NCBI RefSeq assembly: GCF_902459465.1
Contig: NC_047075.1
Span: 11,525,119-11,589,118, forward strand
Length of the DNA: 64,000 bases
From: Asterias rubens
Lineage: Eukaryota; Echinodermata; Asteroidea; Forcipulatida; Asteriidae
Direction of reading: 5' to 3'
Shown here: positions 60,231 through 64,000 of the stretch, piece after piece
Numbering within the stretch: the stretch's first letter is position 1
How the letters are laid out: every line of letters starts with the position of its first letter
The notes under the pieces: generated by a model
Databases searched by the model: none
Told to the model about the DNA's origin: nothing
The model's input: only the letters and a program-made list of their open reading frames with translations
Made by a program: the position numbers and the translations under genes

Positions 60231-61885
60231 CCTGAAAGACGAAGCGAACCTTAAGGAGCATTTGCCTAACGTGAAAAAATCAAGTATTGTTTCAACTTTG
60301 AGGGCATGTTTTTAGCTTGCGCCAAACGTCACTATCTTATGTTGGCACCGCATGCGATTCATCGCGCCTCGATTGTCGTCACGAATAGCGCCCTCTCGGG
60401 TCGGGCTTTTGTTAAACCTTAGTTAATTGTTTATTCATATTCCACTCATCAAACACATAATTATTTTAGTGACAAAAGCTTTATTTTGACAAAATACCAC
60501 TTCCAGGTGACTTGAATTGACACACGGATACAAATAACTGGCATATTTGTCCCTTGTCTGTATGTTTATTTAAACTCAACATACAATTAAACTACACGAA
60601 GCAGAACCCTAAACCAGAGGACGCCCTCTCCGGCGAGCAGATTTACCGATCGGCCTGCAGGGGCCGCCCGCATATACTGGACCCAGTCTGGGCCCCTGTC
60701 TTTATAAAGACACATCGCTGTCGCTAGATCCAGTAATTCCATGGGATACAATGATATCATAGGATACGTGCAGTGACAAAGATGCCCAAATAGTCACTGC
60801 TCTCAAGTCCGCAATGGAATTTGACTGCGTATCTATGTGAAATGACCGAGGTCAGAGGTCAAACTACACGCCGGTGTTGCATCTGGCGTTATTCACGACC
60901 CTTGGTAGAATGACGTCTGGTGCCGCACAGACGTCAGACGTCAGACGTACCTGCTACTCAGATCTCGTGATCACATTGATACAATGATTTCATTAGAGAA
61001 ATTCAGTGACTTAAAGCTGCCGTATGTGTTTGTTTTGATTGGCTTCAGGTCACCTCGGACGACCAATCAAAAACAGATATGCAAACTTTATTTCGATCGT
61101 CTGAATGCTGTGTCCACATACGTTGGTGTATAATTTCACTGATTATCTCTACGTGAAATGAGTGAAGATCAAGATACACGCCGCTATAAGCCGAAAGGGA
61201 GTCGTGCTGGCGCCCCCTACCGGTCGATCGGCACTGCCGCTACATACTTCATACATCATATCGTGAGTGTATACGATTGATGTTACTTTTGCCAACTGCG
61301 GTACAACCGTCTCCAGTATAGATCACTACATGCAAAACACAATTGTAACAGCAGATCAATCTACCACAGCGGTTAACAAAAACCGGTTGAGCAAAGTGGA
61401 TTTCATACAATAAATTCGACAACAAAGGCTATTATAGTGCGTTCACACCTTCATGTTTTGTTTACCGCTCACATGACAGTCTTTTTGTTAAAGTTTATGC
61501 ATTATTTGATATGACCTCGGACAATTTGCAACAGGCTAAACCCAAATGCTAAATTGCAAGGATGTTGAAAATTTGTTTTTGAATAACGACAAGGAAGTTA
61601 CAAAATCCACAGGCTGTCATTACACAAAATAAAAAATATGTGTTGGGATACCAACAAAATGGAAGGATGGAAGAGCTGGATTTCAGTGAGTTTTATATCA
61701 CTTCACCCCCCCCCCCCCAGATAAAAGAAAAACAGATAATAATATGTTCTTTTCAAAACCAACGGAACCCAACTGCCGTTTTCAGAGAAAAGAGAGACGT
61801 TGTCACCTACTCTCCTTAAATGAAACACATGGCGCAAAGGAACTGTCCGACTGGCAGATGCCCTCATTCCTGTGGACCGCTCCGC

Positions 61886-62080
61886 TGAAATGTTCCTCAG
61901 GACCGCAGTACTGTGCTGATCAAGCCGAGCGTTTATAGGTTCCTGCCGTAATTAGGAGTGACTCACACCCACATTTTGGGATCGATGATGTATGTATCGT
62001 CCCCACAAATACAGTGGAGGAGAGCGGAGAGCGGCAAGTAAAACCGCCCAACAAACGCCGACTTGATTTCAAGACACGTT
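61886..62080. other. Right border of the duplicated array
   Basis: Sequence unrelated to the other units starts here; no gene or known repeat seen. Confidence 0.5.
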
Positions 62081-62084
62081 AAAC

Positions 62085-62479
62085 CTACAAACATTGTGTG
62101 TAGTTGAACGCACTTTGGTAACTGTAAAAGACAAGTCTTCTCAGTCGCACTTATCTCAAAATATGCACAAAATAACACACCAATGAAAATTGAACTCAAT
62201 TTCAACTCATTCCAGTTAACAATGAAATACTAAAGAACATAGCCACACGAAGTTGTATGCTTTCAAATGCTTGATTCCAGGACCTCATAATCTAATCCTG
62301 AGGTCTCGAAATCAAATTCAAATATTTTTTTTTTAGGGGAAAAGTTACTTCTTTCTCGAAAAGTTAGTTACTTCAGAGGAAGCCGTTTCTATCAAACTCT
62401 CCCCATTGCTTATTTCCAAGTATTTTTTATGCTAACATTTATTTGTGGTAATAACCAATAGTGTTATGTGCCTTTAATA
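62085..62479. mobile_element. Diverged GGCAGTGGACAC-family MITE, reverse orientation
   Basis: Internal motifs appear in reverse: CACACGAAGTTGTATGCTTT, CTGAGGTCTCGAAATCAAAT, TTCTTTCTCGAAAAGTTAG, ending ATGTGCCTTTAA. The left end is eroded. Confidence 0.7.
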
Positions 62480-62897
62480 TGGTTTACTCTGGGGTTAATA
62501 GTAAACATAATATTTGAGCTTCAATGTAAGTTCGTGTCATAGCGTGATACTGTCAAGACTAATGAGTTTGTAATTAATCGGTTCGTTCATTTAATAACAG
62601 GTAAAACGCCGTCATAAAATAATTTTGTTCAGTCCATGAAATAAATCAATCATCAATAAACTTGTCGGTACCTGTTTACGAGAGGCACCTATTGTTCCCG
62701 TATTACTCATCTTTACTTGACCTAAACTAACTAATTTGTTATCCAACGGTATCGTTCATGAAAAGTACGATGACTCTACTTAACATATCCAGTCTATGTA
62801 TATTCTAATAGTTCCAAGTATTTTTTTTTTTAAATAAATTTACTGATATAGTATTGACAAGTTTGGATCTTTTCGGCACCCTCTACAGAGCTGGGGG
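62480..62897. other. Non-coding spacer
   Basis: AT-rich sequence without a recognisable gene or repeat. Confidence 0.5.
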
Positions 62898-63640
62898 TTA
62901 ATAAGTAGAATCAGAACAAACAAGGTAAGTAGAATCAGAACATGAAGGTAAGTAGAATCAGAACATGAAGGTAAGTAGAATCAGAACATGAAGGTAAGTA
63001 GCATCAGAACATGAAGGTAAGTAGAATCAGAACATGAAGGTAAGTAGAATCAGAACATGAAGGTAAGTAGCATCAGAACATGAAGGTAAGTAGAATCAGA
63101 ACATGAAGGTAAGTAGAATCAGAACATGAAGGTAAGTAGAATCAGAACATGAAGGTTAGTAGAATCAGAACATGAAGGTAAGTAGCATCAGAACATGATG
63201 GTAAGTAGAATCAGAACATGAAGGTAAGTAGAATCAGAACATGAAGGTAAGTAGAATCAGAACATGAAGGTAAGTAGCATCAGAACATGAAGGTAAGTCG
63301 AATCAGAACATGAAGGTAAGTAGAATCAGAACATGAAGGTAAGTAGCATCAGAACATGATGGTAAGTAGAATCAGAACATGAAGGTAAGTAGAATCAGAA
63401 CATGAAGGTTAGTAGAATCAGAACATGAAGGTAAGTAGAATCAGAACATGAAGGTAAGTAGAATCAGAACATGAAGGTAAGTAGAATCAGAACATGAAGG
63501 TAAGTAGAATCAGAACATGAAGGTAAGTAGAATCAGAACATGAAGGTAAGTAGAATCAGAACATGAAGGTAAGTATAATCAGAACATGAAGGTAAGTAGA
63601 ATCAGAACATGAAGGTAAGTAGAATCAGAACATGAAGGTA
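62898..63640. repeat. 23-bp minisatellite, about 32 units
   Basis: The unit GTAAGTAGAATCAGAACATG plus AAG repeats with perfect 23-bp spacing. Variants include AGTAGC (units near 63001, 63070, 63184), GATGG, GGTTAGT and AGTCG. It is not divisible by three and no frame stays open. Nearly every unit contains AAGGTAAGTA, a strong 5' splice-site consensus. Confidence 0.95.
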
Positions 63641-64000
63641 TTCGGACCATGATGGAGTAAGCAATAATGTAATAGGCATCTGACGTCATACTTCCAGGCT
63701 CGTGATTTATACGCCAGAGATTGACGTCAAAACCAAAGTATAGATATAAAACAATATATTGTGGCAATATTGTATCAAATGATTTGCCAACATCAATGTA
63801 AAAACTTCAATATTCATACCAATAAGTACAATATCGTGACTTTCTTAATAGATAGATTTGACCGATGCATTATCCAAAGATGTTTCTATCAATATTACCC
63901 CCCCCCCCCTCCCTAAAATGAATAAAGTGTGCGCCTGTTAGGGACATACACACACGAAGGCGAGTGTTAACCCTGTAATGCAACACGCTGCAACATTATG
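63641..64000. other. Non-coding right end of the window
   Basis: It includes a C run at about 63899-63910 and short CA repeats; no gene recognised. Confidence 0.5.

Larger units (their letters stand above)
46627..61885. repeat. Segmental duplication unit 3 (A3 - FREP4 - B3)
   Basis: Near-identical to unit 1 in order and content. Homology to B1/B2 stops at GACCGCTCCGC (61885), so the last roughly 520 bp of the unit are absent. Private changes: an 802-bp foldback element at 55237, a 248-bp solo LTR at 56869, a deletion of about 607 bp at 57287 and a deletion of about 95 bp at 59715. Confidence 0.92.

Noticed and set aside
62898..63640. CRISPR-like array
   Set aside because: Units are contiguous 23-mers with no spacers, in animal DNA; it is a minisatellite.

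Overview
This is animal nuclear DNA: AT-rich, GT-AG introns, a high density of small inverted-repeat transposons (MITEs) and tRNA-derived SINEs, THAP-domain coding sequence, and secreted fibrinogen-related lectin genes. The gene families and the dominant 'GGCAGTGGACACTATTGG' MITE suggest a marine deuterostome, most likely an echinoderm such as a sea star. That placement is inference; no species is claimed. No prokaryotic features are present.

Layout. (1) 1-4252: the 3' end of a plus-strand gene, four exons with consistent phases, recognisable as a divergent D-glutamate cyclase (DGLUCY/DUF4392) family member; its introns hold MITEs and local duplications. (2) 4869-61885: a tandem segmental duplication. 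Unit 1 (4869-21106, 16.2 kb) and unit 3 (46627-61885, 15.3 kb, right end missing) each have the order A flank - one intact fibrinogen-related protein gene (FREP1, FREP4; minus strand, single exon, 327 aa) - B flank. Unit 2 (21107-46626, 25.5 kb) has A flank - broken FREP2 - about 9 kb of sequence absent from the other units - broken FREP3 - B flank. The 9 kb holds a relic FREP fragment, an old diverged copy of part of the A flank, and a 2.5 kb P-element-like transposon that encodes only a THAP domain. (3) 61886-64000: a reverse-oriented MITE and a minisatellite of about 32 units of 23 bp, nearly all carrying a consensus 5' splice site.

How the parts relate. FREP1 and FREP4 look like hybrids: their 5' two-thirds and upstream flank match FREP3, and their 3' end and downstream flank match FREP2. 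Recombination inside the fibrinogen domain of a FREP2/FREP3-like pair would delete the 9 kb and give exactly the A-hybrid-B unit. FREP1 and FREP4 are near-identical for their first 240 residues but differ at about 17 of the last 87, the ligand-binding part of the fibrinogen domain, although the non-coding flanks stay near-identical. This suggests a modular, diversifying lectin array, probably for recognition or immunity.

Most other open reading frames lie in MITEs, SINEs or duplicated non-coding DNA and are not called as genes. All identity statements are by-eye comparisons; no alignment or database search was run.
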